The notes under the pieces: generated by a model
Databases searched by the model: none
The model's input: the letters and a program-made list of their open reading frames with translations, nothing else
Told to the model about the DNA's origin: nothing
Position numbers and translations under genes: made by a program
In this document: positions 1-9,348 of the stretch, piece by piece
Position numbering within the stretch: position 1 is the stretch's first letter
How the letters are laid out: every line of letters starts with the position of its first letter
From: Irineochytrium annulatum
Lineage: Eukaryota; Chytridiomycota; Chytridiomycetes; Chytridiales; Chytridiaceae
DNA length: 64,000 nucleotides
Assembly: GCA_027600665.1 (NCBI GenBank)
Contig: JADGJL010000011.1
Coordinates: 62,001-126,000 of the forward strand
Direction of reading: 5' to 3'

Positions 1-2
1 TA

Positions 3-1151
3 TTGGCGAATGTGATTGCCAAGCGAGTGGTACTGAAGACGGTGCATCGTATTGTAAGTAACAACCGTTTCAAGTGGGGCCACATCGTGGTTCAGAAAAA
101 TTTATTTCAGAAGCTGTCGCATCTCGTGCCGGCTATTATTATCTATTATTCGGCTTATATTTTCTCGCCCTATCAGGCCATAATTGAAAAAGCAGCAATG
201 ACCTACATGATTGTCATCATGATCACGGTACTGAATGCTTTGCTTAATGTATTCGATGATATCTATCGTACCTATGAGGTGTCGAAGATTCGCCCAATCA
301 AGAGCTACATTCAGGTAGCGAAGATCGTCCTGTTCATTATCGGGGGTATTATCGTCATCTCCAGCCTGATCGGACAAAATCCGCTAATTATCCTCAGTGG
401 ACTTGGTGCGTTATCTGCGGTATTAATGCTCGTATTCAAAGACTCGATCCTTGGCCTCGTGGCTGGTGTACAGCTATCGTCGAACGATATGGTGCGTGTT
501 GGTGACTGGATCGAGATGCCAAAGTATAATGCAGACGGTGACGTTATCGACATTACACTGAACACAGTGAAAGTGATGAATTTTGATAAAACGATTACGA
601 TGATTCCAAGCTATGCCCTCATATCGGACTCGTTCCGGAACTGGAGAGGCATGCAGGTGTCCGGTGGCAGAAGAATTAAGCGGAGCATCTATATCGACAT
701 CAGCAGTATTCGTTTTTGTACGGAAGAGATGGTGGCTGAATTTGAGAAGATTCATTACCTGACGGATTATGTCACTTCCAAACTTAAAGAAATTCAAGCT
801 TACAACATGGAGCATCAGGTGAATACTGAAAGCAACGTGAACGGCAGACAGCTCACAAATATCGGTGTATTCCGGGAATATATCCATCAATATTTGAGGA
901 ACCATCCGAAGATCAATAAAGATATGACGATGATTGTGCGACAATTAGCACCGGAAGATCGCGGGCTGCCTCTGGAAATCTATGCATTCAGCAATGATAT
1001 CAACTGGGGTGTATATGAGAACGTTCAGGCGGATATCTTTGACCATATCTTCGCGGTGGCGTCAACTTTTGGACTGCGGGCCTTCCAAAATCCAACTGGA
1101 CATGACATTGTGCAACTGAAAGAGGATAAACAATTGGTGCGAGAGTACTAG
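3..1151 (+). CDS. MscS-family (YbdG-like) mechanosensitive channel, 5' partial
   Basis: The protein is a miniconductance mechanosensitive ion channel that would sit in the cytoplasmic membrane and release solutes on osmotic downshift. At least 382 codons are visible and the frame is open to the left edge. YbdG-type proteins are around 400 residues, so only a short N-terminal part should be missing; the TTG at position 3 is probably internal. Hydrophobic segments lie near residues 35-55, 65-85 and 105-145. The Gly/Ala-rich pore-helix region (ILSGLGALSAVLMLVFKDS) is followed by the beta domain (VGDWIEMP) and a long cytoplasmic C-terminus ending in the family-typical PEDRGLPLEIYAFS stretch. A hairpin terminator follows. 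The YbdG subfamily assignment rests on overall architecture. Confidence 0.85.
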   Translation: MANVIAKRVVLKTVHRIVSNNRFKWGHIVVQKNLFQKLSHLVPAIIIYYSAYIFSPYQAIIEKAAMTYMIVIMITVLNALLNVFDDIYRTYEVSKIRPIKSYIQVAKIVLFIIGGIIVISSLIGQNPLIILSGLGALSAVLMLVFKDSILGLVAGVQLSSNDMVRVGDWIEMPKYNADGDVIDITLNTVKVMNFDKTITMIPSYALISDSFRNWRGMQVSGGRRIKRSIYIDISSIRFCTEEMVAEFEKIHYLTDYVTSKLKEIQAYNMEHQVNTESNVNGRQLTNIGVFREYIHQYLRNHPKINKDMTMIVRQLAPEDRGLPLEIYAFSNDINWGVYENVQADIFDHIFAVASTFGLRAFQNPTGHDIVQLKEDKQLVREY

Positions 1152-1199
1152 GGGCTCATAACAGCTCTATCCTTTTCCAATATACTATTCATTCCTAAG

Positions 1200-1229
1200 C
1201 CATTAACTCATCTGGGTTGATGGTTTTTT
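1200..1229 (+). terminator. Rho-independent terminator after the MscS gene
   Basis: CCATTAAC and GTTGATGG form an 8-bp stem with one G-U pair, an 8-nt loop, then six T. Confidence 0.65.
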
Positions 1230-1234
1230 GTCTG

Positions 1235-1243
1235 TGATATAAT
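1235..1243 (+). promoter_or_regulatory. Extended -10 promoter for the AraC gene
   Basis: TGATATAAT is a perfect TGn extended -10 lying about 40 bp upstream of the ATG at 1282. A TTGATG at 1217-1222 is a possible but too-close -35. The ribosome site AGGGGGA is at 1269-1275. Confidence 0.5.
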
Positions 1244-1281
1244 AGGCATATTTTAAGAACGAAGAAGTAGGGGGAACGTGT

Positions 1282-3201
1282 ATGGATTGGGAAGCTCATA
1301 TCGAACAGTGGAGCCGAACGGCCGTTAGATTACTGGATATTCGGTATTATCGTGCGGAGCATGGAACGGTTCCTGATCACGATGTGGCGCATAACAGCTT
1401 CTTCTTAATCACTACGCATGGAGAGGCTAGGATAAGGATATCAGGCGAGGTCTACCAGACTCATTCAGCATACATATTGCACGGGGGAGCAGATGCTGGG
1501 CTAAGTATTACACCGTTGGAACAGGACTTTGCCTGTTATCTGATTTTATATACAGCCGAGTGTGCATCGCCGGAAGATCGAAAGGGTTTCCAGATGACGT
1601 ATGGGTTTGCACCGTATGCATTACTCCCTGTTCAGGAAAAGTGTGAAGCCATGAACCGTCTGTGGCAAGAACCCGCCTCCATAGACAAGCTACAGGCACA
1701 GTCAGTTTTTCTTCCGTTGGTGTACGAGATCATGCGGCAGCAGATTCAGACATGGGCTAAAAAGGAAAACAGCAAACCCAATATCGTCACTGACGCAATC
1801 CACTATATTCACGATCACTATAGCGAGCTGATTACAGCCGAGGAACTGGCCAAGAGATACCATTGCAGCGCCAGCTATTTATCCCGTTTGTTCAAAAACC
1901 AGATTGGACTAGGACCGATTGAATATCTTATTCATGTGCGGGTTCACAGATCCAAGCAGTACCTTCTAAGATCCGAAGCTCGGATCCAGGAAATCGCGAG
2001 CAATGTGGGTTATGCGGATATGTATTATTTCAGTCGCTTGTTCAAAAAGCATACCGGCTTATCGCCAGTACAATTTCGTACACAATATCGGAAACAGGTT
2101 CAAGTTCAGTATAATCCATTACGTGGGTTAGAATCGTCTATTGTAACCCCTAACTCCGGTTCTCATAATGAGAATGAGACTTATTATCAACGGATTGGGG
2201 AAGGAGACACATCCATGTTTAGATTTTCAAGACCAGCCTTTGGGGCGATGATGTTATTATGCACATCCTTGCTTCTAAGTGCTTGCCAGACCAGCAGTAC
2301 TCCAGGAGCAACGGCTTCCCAGCCGGCTTCATCAGATACGAATACTGCTGTAGCTACAGACAACGCAGCTGTGGAAACGCGGATATATAAACATCTGAAA
2401 GGCTCAACCGAGATTCCTGTGAACCCACAGCGAGTCGTCAGCTTCTATCACTTGGGCGAATTGATGGCGTTGGGGGTGAAGCCGGTTGGCACAACGACAT
2501 ATATTCTGGATAACCCACTTATAGATGATACTTCCGGTATTTCAGATGTGGGCGTTCCGCCAGATGCCGAGAAAATCCTGTCACTGGAGCCAGATCTGAT
2601 TGTGACAACGGCAGCATTCGCAGAAGCTGTGGAAGGGGGGTATGATGCACTGAGTCAGATCGCTCCAACCATTGTTGTCGAGCAGTATAATGACCCGATT
2701 AAAGATGTGGAGATGTTTGGGGATATTCTCGGGAAACAAGAAGAAGCACGGTTATGGAATGAGCAATTCAAAGCCAAAATCGCAGCGTACAAAGCGAAAA
2801 TTAGCCCTTATGTTCGTGCGGATGAAACGTATTCTATATTAAACGTGCGTCCAGATGCTCTTTTTGTATACGGAGATACCAATATGGGGGGCAACATTAT
2901 TTATAAATATCTTGGGTTGAAGCCAGCGGCCAAGGTAGAGTCGGACGTCATTCATGGAGAAACGTGGGAGATATCCACCGAGGTCATTCCCGAATTTATC
3001 GGTGACCGTCTGTTCCTGGCCGTCAATGAGGGAGCTGAGGACAAGCTCAAGGATGTGCAAAAGTTGATTGATGCCTCACCAGCCGGGAAAGCGGGTCACG
3101 TATACTCCATTAACTTTGATCAGTTCCTTCCGAGTGACCCTATTGCGGTAGAGAAACAGTTAGACATCATCACAGATATAATTGTAGGAGATGGCAAATA
3201 G
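1282..3201 (+). CDS. AraC-family regulator in frame with iron-siderophore binding lipoprotein
   Basis: This is one open frame of 639 codons. Residues 1-150 are a cupin-like sensor region. Residues about 165-275 are a double AraC helix-turn-helix (from HYIHDHYSELITAEELAKRY to LSPVQFRTQY). Residues about 312-639 are a complete FecCD/FepB-type substrate-binding lipoprotein. The lipoprotein part starts with its own signal peptide, MFRFSRPAFGAMMLLCTSLL, and lipobox LSAC (Cys335). AraC-FeuA-like fusions such as Bacillus Btr exist, but there the binding domain has no signal peptide and senses siderophore in the cytoplasm. Here an internal ATG at 2215 has AAGGAG at ideal spacing and an upstream promoter and Fur-like box. 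The binding protein may therefore be made separately, with the regulator frame running into it. No permease or ATPase gene lies beside it. Confidence 0.85.
   Translation: MDWEAHIEQWSRTAVRLLDIRYYRAEHGTVPDHDVAHNSFFLITTHGEARIRISGEVYQTHSAYILHGGADAGLSITPLEQDFACYLILYTAECASPEDRKGFQMTYGFAPYALLPVQEKCEAMNRLWQEPASIDKLQAQSVFLPLVYEIMRQQIQTWAKKENSKPNIVTDAIHYIHDHYSELITAEELAKRYHCSASYLSRLFKNQIGLGPIEYLIHVRVHRSKQYLLRSEARIQEIASNVGYADMYYFSRLFKKHTGLSPVQFRTQYRKQVQVQYNPLRGLESSIVTPNSGSHNENETYYQRIGEGDTSMFRFSRPAFGAMMLLCTSLLLSACQTSSTPGATASQPASSDTNTAVATDNAAVETRIYKHLKGSTEIPVNPQRVVSFYHLGELMALGVKPVGTTTYILDNPLIDDTSGISDVGVPPDAEKILSLEPDLIVTTAAFAEAVEGGYDALSQIAPTIVVEQYNDPIKDVEMFGDILGKQEEARLWNEQFKAKIAAYKAKISPYVRADETYSILNVRPDALFVYGDTNMGGNIIYKYLGLKPAAKVESDVIHGETWEISTEVIPEFIGDRLFLAVNEGAEDKLKDVQKLIDASPAGKAGHVYSINFDQFLPSDPIAVEKQLDIITDIIVGDGK
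2141..2169 (+). promoter_or_regulatory. Putative internal sigma-A promoter for the lipoprotein part
   Basis: TTGTAA at 2141-2146, a 17-bp spacer and CATAAT at 2164-2169 give a good sigma-A promoter. It lies inside the linker between the helix-turn-helix region and the lipoprotein signal peptide. The expected transcription start falls in the Fur-like box. Confidence 0.45.
2170..2188 (+). promoter_or_regulatory. Putative Fur box
   Basis: GAGAATGAGACTTATTATC matches the 19-bp E. coli-style Fur consensus (three GATAAT-type hexamers) at 15 of 19 positions. It sits directly downstream of the putative -10 and 26 bp before the internal ATG at 2215. Iron repression of a siderophore-binding lipoprotein would be expected. 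Confidence 0.5.
2215..3201 (+). CDS. Iron-siderophore ABC substrate-binding lipoprotein (internal start)
   Basis: This entry is the in-frame product expected from the internal ATG: 328 codons, with AAGGAG at 2201-2206 and 8-nt spacing. Arg/Pro near the start, a hydrophobic core and the lipobox LLSAC (Cys24) form a type II signal peptide, followed by a Ser/Thr/Ala-rich linker. The FepB-like fold shows in NPQRVVSFYHLGELMALGVKPVG and ILSLEPDLIV. It would bind a ferric siderophore outside the membrane and pass it to a FecCD-type permease encoded elsewhere. It overlaps the longer frame above, and whether one or two products are made cannot be decided from sequence. Confidence 0.6.
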   Translation: MFRFSRPAFGAMMLLCTSLLLSACQTSSTPGATASQPASSDTNTAVATDNAAVETRIYKHLKGSTEIPVNPQRVVSFYHLGELMALGVKPVGTTTYILDNPLIDDTSGISDVGVPPDAEKILSLEPDLIVTTAAFAEAVEGGYDALSQIAPTIVVEQYNDPIKDVEMFGDILGKQEEARLWNEQFKAKIAAYKAKISPYVRADETYSILNVRPDALFVYGDTNMGGNIIYKYLGLKPAAKVESDVIHGETWEISTEVIPEFIGDRLFLAVNEGAEDKLKDVQKLIDASPAGKAGHVYSINFDQFLPSDPIAVEKQLDIITDIIVGDGK

Positions 3202-3377
3202 ATGTGTATGTCTGTGATAGGTCTACCGAGTTGAAGTGTTATTGGATGGCTTAGATGTAGAGGAGTTCGCATTGATTCAAGCCGGCGTGAAGGGGTAGAA
3301 TAACGAGAGGACGTTTATTTTCTAACAATCTAATCTCGGAACGAAAATCTAACCTTTTGGCAAAGGAGAGTTCTCAC

Positions 3378-4232
3378 ATGAACCATCAGATTCCGGAATA
3401 TACATTGAACGATGGCTTGAAAGTACCTGCAATTGGATTTGGTACCTACAGTCTGAAAGGTGAAGAAGGCGTTAAATCGATCGCGTCTGCCATGGATGCG
3501 GGTTATCGATTAATTGATACGGCGTATAACTATGAGAATGAGGCAACCGTGGGCAGAGCAATTAAGCAAAGCTCCATCGCCAGAGAAGACCTGCTGATTT
3601 CCTCGAAGCTGCCTGGGCGTTATCACGCTCAGGATAAAGCACTCGTGGCGATTCAGGAATCATTGTACAGAGCGGATCTGGATTATTATGACCTGTATCT
3701 GATCCACTGGCCCAATCCGAAGAAGGACATGTATGTCGAGGCATGGCAAGCACTGATCGAAGCCAAAAAGCGTGGATATATCCGATCCATCGGCGTCAGC
3801 AATTTCCTGCCTGAGCACAATGAACGCCTGATTAAGGAGACGGGGGTAGCACCGAGCCTGAATCAGATTGAGCTGCATCCGTTCTTTGACCAAGCTGGTC
3901 AGCGGGAACAGGATACGAAGCATGGCATCGTGAACGAATCCTGGAGTCCGATCGGACGTGGCAATGATGCTGTACAGGATATTCTGAAGGATGAGAACAT
4001 TCTTCGGATCGCGGAAACGCATGGCAAAACACCGACCCAGATCATTCTGCGCTGGCATGTTCAGCTGGGCTCCATTCCAATTCCGAAAGCGGGCTCCTTG
4101 CAGCATCAGCAGGAAAATATCAATATATTTGATTTTGATTTGAGCACAGAAGAGATGCAGGTCATTTCTGCATTTAATCGTCCGGATGGACGGTTGTGGG
4201 ATCAGGACCCAAGTGAGTACGAAGAATTTTAA
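3378..4232 (+). CDS. Aldo/keto reductase
   Basis: NADPH-dependent oxidoreductase of the AKR family, 284 residues, cytosolic, reducing small aldehydes or ketones. The catalytic tetrad is visible as Asp47 and Tyr52 (LIDTAYNYENE), Lys77 (SSKLPG) and His110 (YLIHWP). The cofactor region includes SIGVSNF and IPIPKAGS. An earlier TTG at 3357 is in frame, but AAAGGAG lies at 3363-3369, so ATG 3378 is the likely start. It stands alone between the AraC/lipoprotein gene and a hairpin-ended spacer. The substrate cannot be inferred. Confidence 0.9.
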   Translation: MNHQIPEYTLNDGLKVPAIGFGTYSLKGEEGVKSIASAMDAGYRLIDTAYNYENEATVGRAIKQSSIAREDLLISSKLPGRYHAQDKALVAIQESLYRADLDYYDLYLIHWPNPKKDMYVEAWQALIEAKKRGYIRSIGVSNFLPEHNERLIKETGVAPSLNQIELHPFFDQAGQREQDTKHGIVNESWSPIGRGNDAVQDILKDENILRIAETHGKTPTQIILRWHVQLGSIPIPKAGSLQHQQENINIFDFDLSTEEMQVISAFNRPDGRLWDQDPSEYEEF

Positions 4233-4574
4233 AGAAGGACAAGCAATATCTGCCCAACTTTACGAAGCAATATGAAAAACTGTTCGAGTCACTTGCTGCC
4301 AAGTATGGATCAATAAAAAATTAAATGTGTTCCAGACTGTAAGTACGATGTGATTAAACGCCATTATAACCTGCGCACCTTTTGGAATAATTATTGGTCC
4401 CTCTGGGTTACCAGTGAAATTCCAAAGGGTGTTTTTAATTGAATTGTATCTAGGCATAGCCTACCTTATCGGGCTATATTAATAACGATAAGAGCATACA
4501 TCTGTGGAATTCTGGATGGCAAGCAGCATAGCTATGGGGTCATAAGCAGGTTGTTCAGGGGAGGGCGATGTTTA
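4233..4574. other. Intergenic spacer of about 340 bp
   Basis: No supportable gene. The stretch holds the long-loop hairpin at 4376-4436. The open frame on the minus strand at 4260-4457 has no good ribosome site and crosses this hairpin. Confidence 0.6.
4376..4436 (+). terminator. Terminator hairpin with a long loop
   Basis: CACCTTTTGGAAT at 4376-4388 pairs with ATTCCAAAGGGTG at 4419-4431 (one G-U pair), followed by five T. The roughly 30-nt loop is unusually long for a simple terminator. Confidence 0.55.
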
Positions 4575-4754
4575 GTGGTGGCTAACTGGTGGTTCGCGCT
4601 GATTATTATGGTTGTGGTGAATGGGATTGTAGCCTGGAGTTTATGGACGGGGGAACAAACAAGTAGAAGGGCGAAAAAGTGGTTTTTTATTGTGGCTAAT
4701 CTTATCGGGCTAGGGATTGCCATCTCTCAATTTTTCTGGATGGACTTCAACTAG
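4575..4754 (+). CDS. Small hypothetical membrane protein
   Basis: Not a family I recognise. The start is one of two adjacent GTG codons, 4575 or 4578, about 9 nt after AGGGGAGGG. A nearer ATG at 4568 is in another frame and stops after five codons. The 59-residue product has two transmembrane helices (WWFALIIMVVVNGIVAWSLW and FFIVANLIGLGIAISQFFW) separated by a basic turn (TSRRAKKW). It is followed by a shared hairpin before the convergent mannosidase gene. Confidence 0.45.
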   Translation: MVANWWFALIIMVVVNGIVAWSLWTGEQTSRRAKKWFFIVANLIGLGIAISQFFWMDFN

Positions 4755-4806
4755 GATGCAGTGGTGGTATGAGAATATAACGTGTAATACATAGAAAATA
4801 AGGAAG

Positions 4807-4841
4807 GGCTGCTCCCATGTCAGATATGACAGGAGGCAGCC
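4807..4841 (-). terminator. Hairpin terminator between convergent genes
   Basis: GGCTGCTCCCATGTCA and TGACAGGAGGCAGCC pair around a short loop. Read on the minus strand it follows the mannosidase gene and is trailed by a T-rich run. It may work in both directions. Confidence 0.65.
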
Positions 4842-4898
4842 TTTCATTATTGGAGCAATTTAAGGGTTGTTGCAGTTTTCCGCGTTGCGTAAGTTCTG

Positions 4899-7800
4899 CT
4901 AGTGTCTCGCAGGAATACGGAAAGTTAGAATCTCATACGGTTTGATATCAAAAGAAATCCGACCATTTTCCACGGCGCATTCCGCTTCGTTATTCTCAAG
5001 CAAATCACACGNNNNNNNNNNAATCACACGCGTACGCCGTGGCACCTGCTCCTTCAGGCAATTGCAGGGAAGCACGGCTGCGGCGGCCATGTGCTTCATA
5101 GAGACGGATGATCATATCATCGTTATTCTCGGCTTTTTTGATAACCTCCAGTACGACATTATCCTGATCAACCGATGCGAGTGACCACAACCCAGGTAAC
5201 GTGCCGGTTTGCGATGCAATCTCACGGGCTACCAAAGGACGGTTGAGATCATAAGCAGCTTGGATGACACGTCCTTCACGGAAGTCGCCCTGATGCGGAT
5301 AGAGCGCGTAGGTGAATACGTGCTGCTCTTTGTCGGCATTTTCATTCGGGTACGTCGCGCTCTTGATCAGCGACAGTCGCATCACCGAGTTATGAATATC
5401 ATATCCATATTTGCAGTCGTTCAGCAGAGCAGCGCCATAACCGTTCTCCGCCAGATCGGCCCACTTCTGTCCGCATACTTCGAACCTGGCTTGATCCCAG
5501 CTTGTATTCCGGTGAGTAGCACGCTCCACGTTGCCGTACTGGATCTCGTAGACCGCTTTTTCACTCCAGATATCCAGCGGGAAGGCTGCTTTCAGCAGCA
5601 AATGCTCCTGTTTCCAATCCACTAACGTGCGGAAATCAATTCGGCGTGTATGCGCGTAGAAGATAATCGTTTGTTCAACGACAGAGTCCAGGAACTGTCG
5701 CTTCACTTGCAACACGGAACGCACCGGCCCGCTTTCAACCCACTCCAGTGACTGCAGGTTGTTAATCTCCCACATATGCTGTTCATAATAGTCGTCAATG
5801 TTCCATGCCTCATATTCCGCAGGTCGATCCTCGAACACTTGCAGCACATTACCACGCTTGCCAGACTGAAGCAGCTCACGCCCCTCCAGCTTGTCCCATA
5901 CGGATATGAACTCGGCACGTTCATTCAGTTGAATATCGAACCAAGGTGTATGGATGTGACGCTGATTGGCTTCCCACTGTGCAACCGATACGCTCGCGAC
6001 AAGTTCTTCTGTCAGATCCGGTGTGATTCGGAAGGATTTATACCCGGATGCCGGCACGTTCTCTGCAAGGAACACAAGTCCGCCTTCAGGAGTACGCTGG
6101 CTTGGTACAGGGCGATCTCCATCATGGACGGTCACTTTTCTCGCAAAAGCAGGCAGTTCAACCACATCTGTTCGTACGAATCCGGTGGTGTTGAATACGA
6201 CAATGGCTTCGCCATCAGATGTAATTTGGCTTGCAATGCCGTTCAGTGCGCTGTCTTTCAGCTCATCCGTGACACGCAGCACTTCTTCATATTGCTCTTT
6301 GGAATCCACATATACCTGCTCAATGGAGCTGCCCGGCAGAATATCATGGAACTGGTTCAGCATCGTCAGCTTCCATGCGTGCTCCAGTGCATCGGTTGGA
6401 TAGGCTGCCTGGGCATTCGCCTGACGATGAATCATGGCATACAGCTCGGCATCAGCCAACGCAAATTCGCTATGACGGTTGTACCGTTTGTTGCGGGCCA
6501 TGGAAGTGTAGGTACCGCGGTGATACTCCAGATACAGCTCACCCGACCAGCGGGGAACGGAAGGCACATCCACCAGATTTTGCTCCAACTTCTCGAAAAA
6601 CTCGCGTACAAAGGTACGTTTCACCGCAGGCACACCCGGCAATCCAACATCAAGTCGTCTGCCATGCTCCAGCATCTCTTCGGTTGGTCCACCGCCGCCA
6701 TCCCCGAATCCGAAACATTGCAGAACATCTGCATTAATGTTTTTGTTCTGGTATCGCTGCCACGTGCCTTTGACTTGAGAGGCGTTGAATCGTCCATTAT
6801 AAGTTGTCTCGAAGCGACGTTGTCTGAAATCGGGATGCTTGTCATAGTCTGTCGCTGTGATGAAATGCGTTAAGACCTCTGATCCGTCGATGCCTCTCCA
6901 GTACATTGTGTCGTTCGGAATCTGGTTCGTATCATTCCAGGCAATTTTGGTGGTCATAAAATAATCAATGCCACTCTTGCGCATAATCTGCGGCATCGCT
7001 GCACTATAACCAAATACATCCGGCAGCCAGAGCACACGGTTCTCTACGCCGAACTCTTCCTTGAAGAAACGCTTCCCGTATATAATCTGACGAATCATGG
7101 ATTCGCCTGAGATTAAGTTACAATCGGCTTCAAGCCACATCGAGCCTTCCGCTTCCCAGCGGCCTTCGGCTACCTTCTCCTTGATTTTTTCATAGAGAGA
7201 CGGGTAGTCTGCTTTCAGGTACGCATATAACTGGGGTTGCGAGGACATGAACGTGTATTCTGGAAACTTGTCCATGAGATATAGTACACTCGCGAAGCTG
7301 CGAATGACCTTCTCCCGGGTCTGATCCAATGTCCATAGCCATGCCACATCGATATGCGTGTGTCCAATACAATGCACGGTAGGGATGTGATCACCAGCAG
7401 GGCGGACATCACCATAGACATGATCTTGCAAATATTGGCGAGCTTCCGGTACTGACGCATGGAATTCTGCGCTGTTCTCCTGACGCAAATCCAGCAGATT
7501 CACGGCTTTATTCAGATGTTCGACCAAATTCAGACGCTCCAGATCATCCTCACGCAGCAGATCCGCCGCATCGAGCGCAGCCTTAAGATCGTAATATAGA
7601 TCGGTGACAGGCTGATGATGCTCAGCTACATAGACATTGAGAAAGACATCGGCTGCCGAAGTACTACAGTACGCATATAGAGCCAGTTCGAATTCGTCCC
7701 CTTTTGCCGCAGCAGGTGTCAGGTCAATTTCCGTATGGTTCACATCCAGACCACAGATCAGTTCCCCATTGAGGAATGCCAGAAATTGTGGATTATCATA

Positions 7801-8091
7801 GTTCCAGATATCATCCGCACCGGTGACGATGGTACATACGACTTTTTTTCCTTCCATATGATCCGGGATGCGAATCCGGGTTTTGAAGCAGCTGTGTACA
7901 TCTTTACCACCCCAGCCATCCCCTTTACGAAATACGTTCCAGGAGGAAGGGTCTTCATGCACCAGTTCCCAGGAGTGGTAACCACTTTCTTTATGATAAA
8001 GCTCCGGTATATATGTCTTTGAGGTCAGTCGTGCACGTTCCAAGTGTTTAACTATGGTATGGATCCGAGTATACAAGGAATTCATTTTCAT
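4899..8091 (-). CDS. Alpha-mannosidase, glycoside hydrolase family 38 (contains assembly gap)
   Basis: Cytoplasmic alpha-mannosidase of about 1057 residues once the gap is accounted for. The zinc site HTHIDVAWLW, the nucleophile region WLPDVFGYS (Asp358) and NQFHDILPGSS are typical GH38. There is no signal peptide. AAGGTGG precedes the ATG at 8091. Ten N at 5012-5021 seem to break the frame, but the bases AATCACACG occur on both sides. If that duplication is collapsed, the frame reads straight through YACDLLENN into SFDIKPYEILTFRIPARH and a TAG at 4899. The second GH38 in this window (47510-50617) has the matching INLLEDE and FKPYEI ending. The gene is divergent from an AraC regulator, with a cre-like site between them. 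Confidence 0.92.
5012..5021. other. Assembly gap (10 N) with 9-bp duplicated flanks
   Basis: The nine bases AATCACACG end the left flank and begin the right flank. This is the pattern left when two overlapping contigs are scaffolded without being merged. See the mannosidase entry. Confidence 0.85.
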
Positions 8092-8153
8092 GTTGGTTTC
8101 CCACCTTGGTTTGTAGTAAGTACAGGCTGTAGTCGTCGTTGGAGCAAGTATAC

Positions 8154-8167
8154 TGCAAGCGCTAACA
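8154..8167 (-). promoter_or_regulatory. cre-like (CcpA) site between mannosidase and AraC genes
   Basis: TGCAAGCGCTAACA fits the catabolite-response consensus TGWAANCGNTNWCA with one mismatch. It lies 63 bp upstream of the mannosidase start. Confidence 0.55.
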
Positions 8168-8290
8168 TATCAACTCTATCATAACAAAGGGGAAAGGGAG
8201 CAAACTACGTAATGTATGCTGAAAAAGACGTATTTTTATTGCATTTCATGCTAAAATAAAATCATTAGTATCGGGATAGGAGGCATGTCC

Positions 8291-9214
8291 ATGACAACAT
8301 CCGTTTTGACATACGAGCAGGGATATGTAATCCATGTCAATCAGCCTGGAGACGAACTCTTTTATCATTTGGACTACGACGAACGCTCCCATGACTTGAA
8401 TATGGAGTTTCAGCACTTTCATGATTTCTATGAAGTCTGTATTCTTCTGGATCGTACGGCTGCGCATATTATTGAAGGCAGTTTATATGAGATTCAGCCA
8501 TTGGATATCGTGCTGCTGCGACCTTCTTTGCTGCATAAGACGCAGTATCCGAAAGGTACACCGCCAAAACGGTTGATGATTAATTTTGCGATGCCTCGCC
8601 ATATGCCCGGACTTGAGAACGGTTACAACGAACTATTCTCCATATTTGATGATGAGGTTCCGATTTTCCGCTTCCCGGAAGAACGGCGCAAAGAAATCCT
8701 CGCGCCCATCAATGACATTTTTGCCATATCCCAGCAGCGATCTACACTTCAACCGGTTGTGATCCATCATAAATTTGTAGAATTTCTATGTGCCATTCAT
8801 CGTTACGCGGCAGAGAACGGGTATGTGCGAGAAGAGACAGGATCATCGATGTCCCGGCGCATGTATGCCATTGCATCCTATATTCACAGCCATTATCAGC
8901 AGGATTTATCTTTGGAAGAGGTATCCAGGCGGTTTTATGTAAGTGCCCACCACTTGTCCCGCCAATTCAACAGGGTCACTGGTTTTACCTTCACGGAGTA
9001 TGTACAGATGACCCGTATTCGAAATGCCCAGCAATTGCTGCTGAATTCGAGTGAAAAAATTACGGACATTGCTGCACAGTGTGGGTTCGCCAGCTTTTCC
9101 CAGTTCAATCGCATCTTCAACAAACAGAGCGGTATGTCACCAAGTGCCTATCGACGGAGCAGACCATCGCAGAGCAAACATGAAATGATGCTTGTGGGAG
9201 AAAGACACGAGTGA
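8291..9214 (+). CDS. AraC-family transcriptional regulator (cupin plus HTH)
   Basis: A 307-residue regulator. The N-terminal cupin (about 15-130, with FQHFHDFYEV and LVRP-like IVLLRPSLLHK) should bind a sugar. The C-terminal double helix-turn-helix starts near ASYIHSHYQQDLSLEEVSRR and ends with GFASFSQFNRIFNKQSGMSPSAYR. The ATG at 8285 is one base from AGGAGG, so the ATG at 8291, 7 nt away, is the more likely start. Its divergent placement next to the GH38 gene suggests that it controls mannosidase expression (inference). Confidence 0.88.
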   Translation: MTTSVLTYEQGYVIHVNQPGDELFYHLDYDERSHDLNMEFQHFHDFYEVCILLDRTAAHIIEGSLYEIQPLDIVLLRPSLLHKTQYPKGTPPKRLMINFAMPRHMPGLENGYNELFSIFDDEVPIFRFPEERRKEILAPINDIFAISQQRSTLQPVVIHHKFVEFLCAIHRYAAENGYVREETGSSMSRRMYAIASYIHSHYQQDLSLEEVSRRFYVSAHHLSRQFNRVTGFTFTEYVQMTRIRNAQQLLLNSSEKITDIAAQCGFASFSQFNRIFNKQSGMSPSAYRRSRPSQSKHEMMLVGERHE

Positions 9215-9348
9215 CGATGGCGCCTAGCGTGAGATAACAAGCGGAGTGATGGACAGGCTTAAATTGCTAGTTAACGGGCTATTTTTCTGGACAGAAGATT
9301 TTTATGAAAATAATAGTTAACGACACGGATAGGATTCAGTCCATATAT

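Noticed and set aside
4260..4457. 65-codon minus-strand frame and a possible T-box-like leader
   Set aside because: The frame has no ribosome site and crosses a terminator hairpin. The GGGTTACCAG stretch lacks the T-box sequence and there is no aminoacyl-tRNA or amino-acid gene downstream.
5776..6873. 365-codon frame on the plus strand
   Set aside because: Antisense shadow of the GH38 mannosidase; composition and motifs are not protein-like.
5005..8091. Mannosidase gene that appears frameshifted or truncated at its 3' end
   Set aside because: The break coincides with the N run and a 9-bp duplicated flank; collapsing the duplicate restores the frame, so this is an assembly artefact.
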